64,000 nucleotides of DNA, taken from JACSRF01 sp964504445 (lineage in GTDB: Bacteria > Chloroflexota > Anaerolineae > Promineifilales > Promineifilaceae). How positions within the stretch are numbered: position 1 is the first letter of the stretch; every line of letters begins with the position of its first letter. The DNA is taken from positions 44,937 to 108,936 of the forward strand of contig CAZDEO010000005.1 of NCBI GenBank assembly GCA_964504445.1. Reading direction: 5' to 3'. A model generated the notes under the pieces. The model saw only the letters and a program-made list of their open reading frames with translations, was not told the origin of the DNA and searched no databases. Shown here piece by piece: positions 1 through 9,380 of this stretch. The position numbers were made by a program, and so were the translations under genes.

Positions 1-250
1 AATTGGGCTGCGGGGTTCCAGTGATGACACTGGCAGTATTGCAAAGTTGGGGTGATTTAGACAGTGACAAAAAGTAGACGTTCTCATGCGGAAAGTCATA
101 TGCATTTGCGGGCTCATCTAGATAAAGGGCCTGGTTTACACTTCTTTGCCTTTACAAATTACCTATTGGCCGTTAAAATTCCCCACCATTGCAAAAATAC
201 CGCGCAGCATGCACCATCATCCACTCGTCAATAGAAAGGTGATCGCCCAA

Positions 251-2539
251 ATGAATAGAACCGCGTTGTTCCGAACTCCTGTCCTGGTTGTTGTCCTCTT
301 GTTGGCAACGGCCGTTTCCCTGACCTTCATCGTTGCTCCCACCCAAGTTGCCCGGGGCAAGTCAGCCGCCCGACCCCTGACCCAAACGGCCACTCCCCAG
401 CAGCAGATCGCGCAGGATACTGCCTTGACTGACAGCCGGGTAATCGCCTTTACGTCGGGCCAGCGCACCGAAGTTTTTGGCGTACGCGAGCTTTTAGGCC
501 AAATTACCCCGCAAAGCCAGGCCTGTGCCACGGCCGTTTGCTTCCAGGTCGAAATCTACAACTTTGACGATAACGCGACCGTGCTGGCCATTGTCAATAC
601 CGACACAAAAGAAGTGCTGGATGTGCTCCACCAACCAGGCGTCCAGCCCGGCATAAACAAACGGCTGGCAGACCGCGCCATTGAGATTGCCCGCAATGAC
701 CCTCAAGTCATTACTGCTCTTGGTTACCGGCCCCAGCGCGTGGAAGTGGCTCCGGTTCCAGCCGGCATGCCAGGCACAGTTTGCGACGGGGGACACCTGT
801 GTGCCGCTCCCACCTTTAGCTTGGGAGACCGCTTGCTATGGGCCGTTGTTGATTTGACCACAGAGCAGTTGGTAGACATAGCCTGGACAGAGATTTCCCC
901 GGATAACCAGAACAACTCAACGCCGTTTGTTCCCCAGGGCTGCCCAACTCCCGGCACGGTTACCCGTGCCGGCTGGCAATTGAGCTACGAAACCACTGGC
1001 ACAGATGGCCTTCGCGTCCACACCGTCACGTTTAGGGGCGTGCCCGTCATCAACAATATCAAGCTGGTGGAATGGCATGCCGCTTATACCAGTAGTGGTT
1101 TTGTGGATTCTACCGGTTGCGGCGGCGGCGGTGGTGGCTTTCCCATCTACCCCTATGGCGAGACGGAAGTGTTAGATTTGCGCGATGAGCAGAATAATGT
1201 CATAGGGTTCGAGGTTGTACAGGATTTCCGCATGAGTAATTGGGGAAACAGTTGCAACTACCGATATGACCAGCACATGCAGTTCTTTAACGACGGCCGT
1301 TTTCGTGTGGTTAGCGGCGCCTATGGCAAAGGGTGCGGCATCAATGCCACCTACCGTCCTGTAGTGCGTGTGGATATTGCCATCAATGGGTCAGAAGATA
1401 ATATTTTCGCCACCTGGAACGGTGAAAATTGGATCAACAACGCGGTGGAATTTTGGCAATTACAGGGAGGTCCCTACACCCCAGAAGGGTACAGATGGGC
1501 AGTTTCCCATCCTGGAGGCCTGGGCTATTTTCTGGAACCAGGCCAGGGGCAGTTTGGTGACAACGGCCGTGGCGACTTTGCCTACATCTACGTCACCCAG
1601 CACAAGCCGGCGGAAGGCGACACCGATTTGGGGGTAATTGGCTCGTGCTGTAACAGTGACCACCAGCAAGGGCCGCACAACTATGTCAATGGCGAGTCCA
1701 TTGACAGCCAAAACATCGTCATTTGGTACGTTCCACAGATGGTGACCGATGCAGCGCCAGGGAGCTACTATTGTTGGACAGTTTCCGGCGAGCCACGTCC
1801 AGAAACATACCCCTGCTTTGCCGGGCCAATGTTTGTGCCTTTTACGCCCTACACTCCAGACGTGGTCATCGCCCCAACGGCTGCCGCTCAATCGGGCCTG
1901 CCGGGTACCGTGCTCACGTATACCCTAACCGTAACCAATACCGGCAATACAAGCGATAGTTATGGCTTTACAGTTTCTGACCATAGTTGGGACGTGAGTT
2001 TACCGCCGACGCTAACCCTGGCGGTGGGCGAATCGGCCAGCGTCCCCGTTACCGTCGTGATTCCAGCCGACGCCACCGGAGGCATTGCGGATGTGGCTAC
2101 GTTAACGGTTGCCTCTCTAGAAGATCCCGTCATGAGCAGCGCCGAGGCGGTATTGACGAGTACGGTAGAAGCGGTTTATGGGGTAGCGTTGGCACCGGAA
2201 ACGGCCGGGCAATCTGGCGCGCCTGGCAGTCTGCTCACGTACATGTTGACCATTACCAACCATGGCAACCTCAGCGATACGTTCACCGTCACTCTGAGCG
2301 AGAGCCTTTGGGCCGGCACAGCCCCAAACAGCGTCTCCCTGGCTGCTGCGGCAGCGACAACGTTGTTCGTTGAGGTGATGATTCCAGAAACGGCCGTTGC
2401 CGGAGCGCGCGACACCTTGACAGTAACCGTTACTTCCACTGGCGATGCATTGGTAACGGCCGTGAGTACCCTGACAGCCGAAGCTATTGCTCTAAATGAA
2501 GATATGCTGCTTTATCTCCCCGCCATCTTCAGACCCTAA
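251..2539 (+). CDS. Secreted copper-amine-oxidase-fold protein with two NEW3-like Ig repeats
   Basis: A 762-residue exported protein. The reading frame is open from 146, but I start it at ATG 251, because AAAGGTGATC (a near-perfect 16S complement) lies just upstream and a signal peptide (VLVVVLLLATAVSL) follows at once. Residues about 50-520 resemble the catalytic domain of copper amine oxidases: an NYRYD segment near residue 336 sits where the topaquinone Tyr motif (NY[DE]Y) lies, and a C-terminal block (VIWYVPQ ... FAGPMFVPFTPY) matches the end of the fold. The HxH copper-ligand pair expected about 30 residues after the Tyr is absent (TYRPVVRVDI instead). Two NEW3/CARDB-like beta domains follow (about 538-637 and 644-747). 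The protein ends in LYLPAIFRP, a tail shared with other secreted proteins here. Enzyme activity is doubtful; the fold assignment is by eye. Confidence 0.7.
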   Translation: MNRTALFRTPVLVVVLLLATAVSLTFIVAPTQVARGKSAARPLTQTATPQQQIAQDTALTDSRVIAFTSGQRTEVFGVRELLGQITPQSQACATAVCFQVEIYNFDDNATVLAIVNTDTKEVLDVLHQPGVQPGINKRLADRAIEIARNDPQVITALGYRPQRVEVAPVPAGMPGTVCDGGHLCAAPTFSLGDRLLWAVVDLTTEQLVDIAWTEISPDNQNNSTPFVPQGCPTPGTVTRAGWQLSYETTGTDGLRVHTVTFRGVPVINNIKLVEWHAAYTSSGFVDSTGCGGGGGGFPIYPYGETEVLDLRDEQNNVIGFEVVQDFRMSNWGNSCNYRYDQHMQFFNDGRFRVVSGAYGKGCGINATYRPVVRVDIAINGSEDNIFATWNGENWINNAVEFWQLQGGPYTPEGYRWAVSHPGGLGYFLEPGQGQFGDNGRGDFAYIYVTQHKPAEGDTDLGVIGSCCNSDHQQGPHNYVNGESIDSQNIVIWYVPQMVTDAAPGSYYCWTVSGEPRPETYPCFAGPMFVPFTPYTPDVVIAPTAAAQSGLPGTVLTYTLTVTNTGNTSDSYGFTVSDHSWDVSLPPTLTLAVGESASVPVTVVIPADATGGIADVATLTVASLEDPVMSSAEAVLTSTVEAVYGVALAPETAGQSGAPGSLLTYMLTITNHGNLSDTFTVTLSESLWAGTAPNSVSLAAAAATTLFVEVMIPETAVAGARDTLTVTVTSTGDALVTAVSTLTAEAIALNEDMLLYLPAIFRP

Positions 2540-2555
2540 TACAATCATCCAGAAG

Positions 2556-2624
2556 GTCGCCTGCGGTTTGTAGTAGCCGCTTGAGCGGGTAGCCCTGCCC
2601 AAAGCGTTACTACAAACCGGCGAC
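2556..2624. repeat. Intergenic inverted repeat, possible small dispersed element
   Basis: The arms GTCGC + CGGTTTGTAGTA (2556-2575) pair with TACTACAAACCG + GCGAC (2608-2624), enclosing a smaller hairpin (CCGCTTGAGCGG). No U-run follows, so it is not a typical terminator. It has the look of a short palindromic intergenic element. Confidence 0.6.
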
Positions 2625-2723
2625 AAATTATTGAAATCACGTACTGGTATTCCTAACCCGTGGCCTCCCCACGTTACTCAACAACCTTAGCCACCTGGTT
2701 GCCCCGATGGATAACCACTAACA

Positions 2724-2765
2724 GACTACGGAAGGCAGAATACGCCTTCCGTAGTCAAATTTTTC
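2724..2765. terminator. Intrinsic terminator between convergent genes
   Basis: A 13-bp perfect stem (GACTACGGAAGGC 2724-2736 with GCCTTCCGTAGTC 2744-2756), 7-nt loop, then AAATTTTT on the plus strand. It lies 18 nt past the stop of the minus-strand dehydrogenase gene and can end transcription from the plus-strand gene. Confidence 0.65.
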
Positions 2766-2774
2766 CCACCGCAG

Positions 2775-5309
2775 CTACCTCCCTTCTTCAGCATTGATCA
2801 AAGGTAAATACATCCACCATGCATCAACTGGCACGGGGGTTGGTGTGGGCGTTACCGTAGGTGTTGGTAACGCTGTAACAGTTACATGGATAGTAGGGGT
2901 TGGCGTAGGGGTAGGGGTAGGGAGCGGTGGCGTATCTTCCTGCACCCGGTAAATTGTGCCATTAGACCGGTTGCTGACGTAAAGTTCACCCAAGTTATCT
3001 TCGCCAAAGCTGGTTACGCCTAGTGACTGGAGCTGTCCCAAAACGATTGACTGCCATTCTCCGTCACCATCTGGATGCAGCGCCCAGAATCGCCCGCTGC
3101 AAAAATCGGCAAAAATGTAATGGCCCCACAGCACCGGATATTGTTCACCCCGGTAGACGTATCCCCCCGTTACGGAACAGTTAGATTGCACATGGCTATA
3201 GGTAAAAACAGGGAATGTGTAGCTGCTAGCCGGGCCACAGTCTGTTAAGTTAAAGGTGGCATCCCCTTCATAACAGCGCCAGCCATAATTTTCACCTCCT
3301 ATGCTGCTGGCTGGCTGCCAATCAATTTCTTCCCATTGATTTTGGCCCACATCGCCAATAAACATATCTCCCAGGTGGCGGTCAAAGCTAAAGCGCCAGG
3401 GATTCCGTAACCCAGAAGCCCAAATTTCATCACACGTCCCGCCGGGGCCATCACTTAAAGGATTGTCGCTGGGTATGGAATAATTGCTGCCGCCGCCACA
3501 GTCGGGCGGGGATCCGGCTCCTGAATCCACGTCAATGCGCAGCATTTTGCCCAGTAGGGAAGTCATGGTTTGGGCGTAGTTGGCGGGATCGCCGCCCGAA
3601 CCGCCATCACCCATACCAATGTATAGATAGCCATCTGGTCCAAAGTGCAAGTCACCGCCATTGTGGTTGGTATAGGGTTGGTCAACGGTCAATAAAATTA
3701 ACTGGCTGGTGGGGTCGGCCACGTTGGGATCGCCACTGCTGACGCTGAAGCGCGCGATGACGGTATCGCCGCTGAGATTGGTGTAGTTGACGTAGAAATA
3801 CCCGTTGTTGGCATAATTGGGATGAAAGGCCAGGCCTAACAATCCTTGTTCATTCCCGCCCGTACTCACTTGCCCCACCAGGCTGAGGAATGGCGTGGGT
3901 AAAATTGAGCCATCGCTCTGCAAAATGCGGATGAGTCCACCTTGCTGAACAATGAACAGGCGGTCGTCGTTGGCTGCGCCGCTATTGACGATGCCGATGG
4001 GCTGGTTGAAGTCGCCGGCAAAGACACTCAGGCTGACGCTGGGGGTGGTAGGCTGCGCTTTCAGGCGGTAGATGCCGCCGTCACTGTGGCCGGCCACGTA
4101 TAATTCCCCATTGGCGCCTTCGCCAAAGGCGCTGACGTTGTTGAGCAGTTGTCCCAGGGCTACCACTTCCCAGTCTCCCAGGCCATCTGGCGACATTGCC
4201 CAGAAACGGCCGCTGCAATAGTCGGTGAAAATGTAACGGCCGTGCAAGCCGGGCGACCAACTTCCACGGTAGACAAAGCCCCCCGTGACCGAGCAGCCCA
4301 GGAAATTTTGATTGGCGTCATAGTGTGGGTAAGTCAGAATGGGGAATTTATATTGTTCGGCCGGTCCGCACCCGTCCAAATTATAGGGCGTTTCCCCTTC
4401 ATAACAGCGCCAACCATAATTTTCGCCACCGGGGCTGGTGGCTGGCTGAAAATTAACCTCTTCGTATTCTGTTAGACCCACGTCAGCAAGATACAGGTCG
4501 CCGGTTTGGCGGTCAAAGCTGAAGCGCCACGGGTTGCGCAAGCCCATAGCCCAAATCTCATCTTGCACAGCCGGGTTGCCCACAAAGGGGTTGTCCGGAG
4601 GGATGAGATAGTTGGTCGTACCGGTGTTGCCATTTACGTCCAGGCGCAGTATTTTGCCCAGCAGGGTGCCGCCATCTTGCGCGTTGTTGTCCGGGTCGCC
4701 TTCCCCGCCGCCGTCGCCCAAACCCGCATAGAGGTACCCATCTGGCCCAAAGTGGAGGTCACCGCCATTATTGTTGTCGTGGGGTTGTTGGACGGCGAGA
4801 ATGATGAATTCGCTGGTGGGGTCAGCCAGGTTGGGGTTGCCGGGGGAAACGATGAAGCGGGAAATGCGGGATTCCACGGTGTCAACGTCTAACCGGTGAA
4901 TGTAGTAGACGTAAAAGTAACCATTGGTGCCGTAATCGGGGTGGAAGGTTAGACCCAGGAGGCCTTGTTCGTAGAAACCGGTCTCTACCTGATCTTGAAT
5001 GTCGAGGAAGGGATCGGGAAGTATGGAACCATTGGCGTCAATGATGCGAATTAGCCCAGCCTGTTCGGCGACGAAAAGACGACCGTCACCCGCATGGGTG
5101 ATCACGGTGGGCAGGTTGAAACCACTGGCTACGTTGACCAGGCTGACGTCAAGATTTTCTGGGGGCGTAAGAGAGAGGGCCTGGGCTGGATTCCTATTTC
5201 CTAAGCCAGGAATGAGGGTGTAAAGGGCCGTTACGCCCACCACTACCGCCAATAACAACACGATAGAGGCGTTCACCCCTATCTGACCATGGGATAACAA
5301 ACGTCGCAT
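2775..5309 (-). CDS. Secreted tandem glucose/sorbosone dehydrogenase-type beta-propeller protein
   Basis: An 844-residue exported protein with two consecutive GSDH (PQQ-dependent sugar dehydrogenase-type) beta-propeller domains, roughly residues 35-430 and 440-800. Both repeat the same signatures: GDLHFGPDGYLY, GLRNPWRFSFDR, a GENYGWRCYEG block and Cys-containing CSVTGG[FY]VYRG. Family members oxidise sugar aldehydes or alcohols outside the cytoplasm. I start it at ATG 5309 (GGAGA 8 nt upstream, then a single hydrophobic signal segment), not at the earlier in-frame codon, which would overlap the upstream gene. A Thr-Pro-rich linker leads to a C-terminal WWMYLPLINAEEGR tail like other exported proteins here. 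The upstream gene, 65 nt away on the same strand, is a di-haem cytochrome c peroxidase, so electrons may pass between them. Substrate unknown. Confidence 0.85.
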   Translation of the reverse strand: MRRLLSHGQIGVNASIVLLLAVVVGVTALYTLIPGLGNRNPAQALSLTPPENLDVSLVNVASGFNLPTVITHAGDGRLFVAEQAGLIRIIDANGSILPDPFLDIQDQVETGFYEQGLLGLTFHPDYGTNGYFYVYYIHRLDVDTVESRISRFIVSPGNPNLADPTSEFIILAVQQPHDNNNGGDLHFGPDGYLYAGLGDGGGEGDPDNNAQDGGTLLGKILRLDVNGNTGTTNYLIPPDNPFVGNPAVQDEIWAMGLRNPWRFSFDRQTGDLYLADVGLTEYEEVNFQPATSPGGENYGWRCYEGETPYNLDGCGPAEQYKFPILTYPHYDANQNFLGCSVTGGFVYRGSWSPGLHGRYIFTDYCSGRFWAMSPDGLGDWEVVALGQLLNNVSAFGEGANGELYVAGHSDGGIYRLKAQPTTPSVSLSVFAGDFNQPIGIVNSGAANDDRLFIVQQGGLIRILQSDGSILPTPFLSLVGQVSTGGNEQGLLGLAFHPNYANNGYFYVNYTNLSGDTVIARFSVSSGDPNVADPTSQLILLTVDQPYTNHNGGDLHFGPDGYLYIGMGDGGSGGDPANYAQTMTSLLGKMLRIDVDSGAGSPPDCGGGSNYSIPSDNPLSDGPGGTCDEIWASGLRNPWRFSFDRHLGDMFIGDVGQNQWEEIDWQPASSIGGENYGWRCYEGDATFNLTDCGPASSYTFPVFTYSHVQSNCSVTGGYVYRGEQYPVLWGHYIFADFCSGRFWALHPDGDGEWQSIVLGQLQSLGVTSFGEDNLGELYVSNRSNGTIYRVQEDTPPLPTPTPTPTPTIHVTVTALPTPTVTPTPTPVPVDAWWMYLPLINAEEGR

Positions 5310-5374
5310 GCAAAATCTCCTAAATTTATAAAGGGTAACGAAATTATGGCCGGACAAATGGGAAATGAGCCGCT

Positions 5375-6808
5375 TCAATTTTCAGCCGCATCCGCCGCAC
5401 GGCCGTCCTCGGTTAGACTGTGCAAAAAAGCCACCAGCTGGCTAATTTCGCGGTTAGTGAGCGGTTCACTTTGGGCTAGCAGCGGAGATAGAGTGCTGAG
5501 TATTTGCTGGCGCGTAACTGCTTCATTTTGTAAAGTGGCTTGCAATTCGGCGGGGAGGGAACGGCCGTTGTAGGCTGCCAAATGCTGCGCGGGTTCCAGA
5601 TGATGGGCCACGACGTCTTCCAGGCTAGCATACGCGCCATTATGCAGGTAAGGGCCGGTGCGGGCTACGTTGCGCAGCGGGGGCGTGCGGAAGGCGAAGC
5701 GGTCGGCAGGCTGATGGGTAACGGCGTAACGGCCGTAATCAAGCGGGGCGATGGGCGATGTGCCCGGCCCAAACTGAGGTGCGCCAATGTTGTGAAACTG
5801 CTGATCGCTGAACAAACCGCCGCTGTGGCAGCGGGCACAACCCGCTTTGCCAAAGAACAGTAGCGCGCCCTGTTGTGCGCTGGCTGAGAGCGCCGTTTCG
5901 TCCCCCGCCAGATACCGGTCCCAGGGGGTGTTGGCGGCAGTGAAAACGGCCGTTTGGTAAGCTGCCAGGGCATTTGCGGCAAAGGTAAAGTCCATCTCGG
6001 TCAACGGCGTTTCTGGGTAGGCGGCGGTAAAAAGAGGGGGATAACGCGGCAGGGCTAGCAAACGGGCCATGAGTTGTGCCCAAATGAGCGGCATTTGGTC
6101 CGGCGCATTGCTAAAAGAGGCCAGTTCGTTTTCTTGGCCAAATATATCGCGGTCAGACCAGGCCAACGGCCCGGCGTTACCCGCCTGCTGCGTATCAGGA
6201 AATTCGCCCGGCTGGACCAGGTAGCCAGCCACGTCGTACTGCCCCCCGCGCATTTCGTGACGGGCTGTCACAGCCAGCATGGCCTGCGCAGCCAGGGCGT
6301 TGTCCAAGCCGGCAGGCAAGAATTCCCCCGCGGGGCTGGTGAACCCGGTAACGGCCGTTCCGCTTACCCGGCCATCCCAAAACATCACTTCCCAGCCCGG
6401 CAAACCCCGGTTGGCTACGTCGAGGCTGTTGCGTGGCACAAATTGACGCCCCTCGCTCAACTGCCGCGCCGGGCCAATGCCCCGCCCCCCCGTCCCCACA
6501 GCCAAGGGCAGCCCATCGCTAAGGCCATAGTCAGGGTGATGGCAGGTGGCGCAACTAACGTCCCGGTTCCCGCTTAGCTCTGTTTCGAAAAAAAGAGCCT
6601 GGCCTAGAGCAACCTGCGCGGAATTGGGTTGGGGCACGGCCGTTAGGGGACGGAGACCTGCTGCGGCGACTAACTGGCGCAGGGCAACGTTTGGGGTCAC
6701 GGCCGTGGCCCGGCATCCCGGCAGAAATCCTACCAGGGTTAGGCTCAGAAGCAGGATACCAGTCAGGTTGTTTGGGATAGATTGCAAATTACTTTTCATG
6801 CTGCCCAT
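5375..6808 (-). CDS. Di-haem cytochrome c peroxidase / MauG-family lipoprotein
   Basis: A 477-residue exported protein with two c-type haem sites, CATCH (residues 86-90) and CARCH in the C-terminal half, in the layout of bacterial cytochrome c peroxidase/MauG proteins. Conserved surroundings include LGQALFFETELSGNRDVSCATCHH, then FRTPPLRNVARTGPYLHNG near the C-terminus. The N-terminus is a hydrophobic stretch ending LPGC, a probable lipobox, which would anchor it outside the membrane. ATG 6808 and ATG 6799 are both possible starts; neither has a strong ribosome site. The family reduces peroxide or oxidises other proteins using electrons from small cytochromes. It is upstream of and probably cotranscribed with the tandem sugar dehydrogenase. 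Confidence 0.85.
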   Translation of the reverse strand: MGSMKSNLQSIPNNLTGILLLSLTLVGFLPGCRATAVTPNVALRQLVAAAGLRPLTAVPQPNSAQVALGQALFFETELSGNRDVSCATCHHPDYGLSDGLPLAVGTGGRGIGPARQLSEGRQFVPRNSLDVANRGLPGWEVMFWDGRVSGTAVTGFTSPAGEFLPAGLDNALAAQAMLAVTARHEMRGGQYDVAGYLVQPGEFPDTQQAGNAGPLAWSDRDIFGQENELASFSNAPDQMPLIWAQLMARLLALPRYPPLFTAAYPETPLTEMDFTFAANALAAYQTAVFTAANTPWDRYLAGDETALSASAQQGALLFFGKAGCARCHSGGLFSDQQFHNIGAPQFGPGTSPIAPLDYGRYAVTHQPADRFAFRTPPLRNVARTGPYLHNGAYASLEDVVAHHLEPAQHLAAYNGRSLPAELQATLQNEAVTRQQILSTLSPLLAQSEPLTNREISQLVAFLHSLTEDGRAADAAEN

Positions 6809-7064
6809 TTTTGCGCCTTTTGCCACATCGTGCTGAATTATAGGGCAGGGACGCGCTTTTGGAAACGGCCGTTGCCCACCAACCTGCTTCCTCGGCTCAT
6901 GCACGCGCGCCATAACAATCCTTACATCGGGTCTTCACACCTGCTTCATAACCGAAGGGTATCTTAACATCATCGTTGATGAACAAATTACGTTCGACCG
7001 GTGACACACAAAAGTAAAGAGACCCGTCACCAGTCGGCAACAACACATACACTGGAGGTATGAC

Positions 7065-7595
7065 ATGAAAAATTTACTGAAGATTGCCAGCATCGTCGCC
7101 GTATTGACGGCCGTCTTGGTTTTTGTAGGGGCCACTTCCGCTTTTGCCCAGGGGCCAGGCAACAATGCCGCGCAGATGGGTGGTAACCAAGCTCAGGCGA
7201 ACCCAAACGCCGGGTCAGGCCTGATTGCCGTTGACGAAGACGCCATGCACGCCGCCATTGCCGGAGCGCTGGGCATCAGCGTGGATGAGCTGGAAGGAGC
7301 GCTGGCAGCGGGTGAGACCCCAGCAACCCTGGCCCTGGAACTCGGCGTAGACTTTGCCGAAGTGCGGGCGGCCATGGATGCCGTTCATGAGGTTGCCATC
7401 GCCCAAGCTGTAGCGGATGGCCTCATTACTCAGGAGCAGGCAGACTGGATTCTCAGCCATCGTGGCGGACAGAATGGGCAGCAAGGTAATGGCGCCCGGG
7501 GCGGCATGGGGGGCAATGGTAGCCAGGGTAGCCCAGCCCGGCAGGGTGCGGGTGGTGGCGGTTTCGGCGGGGATTGCCCGAACGTCATGCCCTAA
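7065..7595 (+). CDS. Small exported protein with a DUF2680-like helical core
   Basis: A 176-residue protein with a clear signal peptide (residues 1-28, cleavage near SAFA-Q) and a good ribosome site (GGAGGT before ATG). The core (about 60-140) has the pattern ALGISVDELEGALAAGETPA, then a long helix and a GLITQEQADWIL ending, as in short DUF2680/SHOCT-like exported proteins. The tail is rich in Gly, Asn and Gln (about 145-172). It stands alone and is closed by a strong terminator 26 nt after its stop. The function of this family is not known. Confidence 0.75.
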   Translation: MKNLLKIASIVAVLTAVLVFVGATSAFAQGPGNNAAQMGGNQAQANPNAGSGLIAVDEDAMHAAIAGALGISVDELEGALAAGETPATLALELGVDFAEVRAAMDAVHEVAIAQAVADGLITQEQADWILSHRGGQNGQQGNGARGGMGGNGSQGSPARQGAGGGGFGGDCPNVMP

Positions 7596-7621
7596 TTGAA
7601 ACCCCTTTTGATGAACACCGG

Positions 7622-7660
7622 AAAGAGCGTGGTCTAAACAGGCCACGCTCTTTTTTTGAT
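7622..7660 (+). terminator. Intrinsic terminator
   Basis: An 11-bp stem (AAAGAGCGTGG 7622-7632 with CCACGCTCTTT 7643-7653) and a run of T directly after it. It ends the small exported-protein gene. Confidence 0.85.
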
Positions 7661-7678
7661 TTTTGCATTGTCATATTT

Positions 7679-7719
7679 TCCCGGAAGCTGCCAGCCAATC
7701 GCTCTGGCAGCTTCCGGGA
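7679..7719. repeat. Perfect 16-bp intergenic hairpin
   Basis: Arms TCCCGGAAGCTGCCAG (7679-7694) and its exact reverse complement (7704-7719), 9-nt loop, between convergent genes. There is no T-run on the 3' side on either strand, so its role as a terminator is uncertain. Confidence 0.6.
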
Positions 7720-7784
7720 AAGTCGAAATTTTTCTCTGACAATGGATTGAACGATGGCCTATGAGCATCAGCAAAAAGGATCGA

Positions 7785-9317
7785 TCATCTAGCGAGGGTT
7801 GTTGCGTACGTTTCTGGTAAGATGGTTTCGGTTAATATTTGGTGCAATGCTTCAAATTGCTCAAAGGCAACGGAGTGCCCGCCGTTTGCAAAGGTGTAGA
7901 GCTGTTTGCTGGGGGCGTCCAGCATCTCAAACCACTCCAGTGCCAGATCGCGCCGGGCCGGGAGTTCGGCGGCGCCATCTAAAATGTAAACTGGCACCTC
8001 TAGTCGGGGTACATCGTGACGAAAATCAATGTGCTGAATCTGCGGGTACAGGATGGAAAACATATCAATTAGTCCGCGCAGCACGTTAACCTTCTCCACG
8101 AAGTTATATTCGCTGCCCAGGATGCCGTAAGGTCCCAGGTTGGCAGCCGTACCCCGTTCGATGTAGGCGCGGGGGGGCGTGTAGGGGGTTTCTAGACGGC
8201 CGTAATGGCTCATAACCACGGCGTTGGGGTAAGGCACGTCAGCATAGGGCGGCTCGCCAAAGGCCAACATCTGGTCGCGCAGCGCCGTGTCGCCGGTGCG
8301 CTCAGCCAGGGCCAGCACGGCACGGTAGAGCCGGCGGTCAGTCTCCCGCTGGCTGACCATTTGGCCGCTACCAATCCAGGCATAGTACAGATCTGGTTGC
8401 TGCTGCACAGCCAGTACGCCCAGGGTTGTGCCCCACGATTCGCCCATCAGGTAGATTTTTTCTTCGTCGAAGCGCTGGCGTAGGTAGTTGGTCAGCTCAA
8501 TGGTGTCGGCAATGGCCTGCTCCAGGGTCAGGTCGTGGGTAGGATCGAGGGCGGCGTAAGATTTGCCTGTGCCCCGCTGATCCCAGCCGACAACGATGAA
8601 ATCCTGGGCCAGGTCGGCCAACAAGACACGGGAGTAGGCCAGGTCGCTTTGCCCTGGGCCGCCGCTGAGGTAGAGCAGTACGGGCAGGTCGGCGCTACGG
8701 CCGTGCAACATAATGGCTTGTTCTTGCCCACCCAGGCGCACGGTCGTTAGTTCGGCGATGCTGCCGGGGATGGGGTTGCCGTCAGCGGCTAGCACTGGCG
8801 GGGTGCGGGCAGGAATGGCGTTAAGAACGGCAACGCCAATGACGTACAAGGCTAGTAGCAGGGGGAGTGGCTGCCGCCAGGCGTTGTGCCCTTGCGCCCA
8901 GGCCAGGCCAAGGCTGATGCCTAGCCACATGGGCGGGAAGGCAACCAGCCCGTGAAAGCCGCGTCCAACGATGAGGGCCAGCAGGCCATAGGGGTTGTCT
9001 AGCCGCAGGGCGTCTACGGTGGGGCCGGCAATGTTGAGGCGTGTGAGTTCGATGGTGGCGATGGTGATGAGGGGCAGCAGCAGGTAAGCCCAGCGACTGC
9101 GCAGCGTCAGCCCGCCCACCAGCCCTACCAGCAGGCTGCTGAGGAGTATGATCCAGAGGTGTACGGCCGTTACTGGTCCGCGGGGCATGTACAGCGCTGT
9201 GAGTAAACCGCTGCAACTGGCCAGAGTGGCACTGCCAATGGCCACGGCCGTTACCGGTCGCCTCTTGGTGGGGGCAGGTGCAGATGTTGTCGAGATAAAG
9301 GATTTAGGGGTGGTCAT
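7785..9317 (-). CDS. Membrane-anchored alpha/beta hydrolase, proline-iminopeptidase-like
   Basis: A 510-residue protein. The first about 175 residues contain about four membrane segments. An alpha/beta-hydrolase domain follows, with an SGGPGQS oxyanion loop (about 219-225), DQRGTGKS (246-253) and nucleophile elbow GESWG (Ser about 294). A late Asp in YILDGAAELPARRD and His in NGGHSVAFEQ complete a plausible triad. These signatures resemble proline iminopeptidases and related S33 hydrolases. The start has AAGGAG 7 nt upstream. The hydrolase part probably faces outside after the last helix, but topology is inferred. The next upstream gene on this strand (small membrane protein) is 63 nt away and likely in the same transcript. 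Substrate unknown. Confidence 0.8.
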   Translation of the reverse strand: MTTPKSFISTTSAPAPTKRRPVTAVAIGSATLASCSGLLTALYMPRGPVTAVHLWIILLSSLLVGLVGGLTLRSRWAYLLLPLITIATIELTRLNIAGPTVDALRLDNPYGLLALIVGRGFHGLVAFPPMWLGISLGLAWAQGHNAWRQPLPLLLALYVIGVAVLNAIPARTPPVLAADGNPIPGSIAELTTVRLGGQEQAIMLHGRSADLPVLLYLSGGPGQSDLAYSRVLLADLAQDFIVVGWDQRGTGKSYAALDPTHDLTLEQAIADTIELTNYLRQRFDEEKIYLMGESWGTTLGVLAVQQQPDLYYAWIGSGQMVSQRETDRRLYRAVLALAERTGDTALRDQMLAFGEPPYADVPYPNAVVMSHYGRLETPYTPPRAYIERGTAANLGPYGILGSEYNFVEKVNVLRGLIDMFSILYPQIQHIDFRHDVPRLEVPVYILDGAAELPARRDLALEWFEMLDAPSKQLYTFANGGHSVAFEQFEALHQILTETILPETYATTLAR

Positions 9318-9380
9318 GGTAAAACTCCTTGAGAATTAAGATAGCAAAGGAACAAAAGACAATGGGGTAATGGGGTTTGG

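Noticed and set aside
1..250. A gene fragment at the left edge
   Set aside because: No long frame with coding character is seen; nothing could be supported.
2880..2930. GGGGTA-rich tandem repeat resembling a telomere-like array
   Set aside because: It encodes the Thr-Pro linker of the minus-strand dehydrogenase in frame.
7679..7719. Strong hairpin as a terminator
   Set aside because: No T-run follows on either strand; kept only as an inverted repeat.
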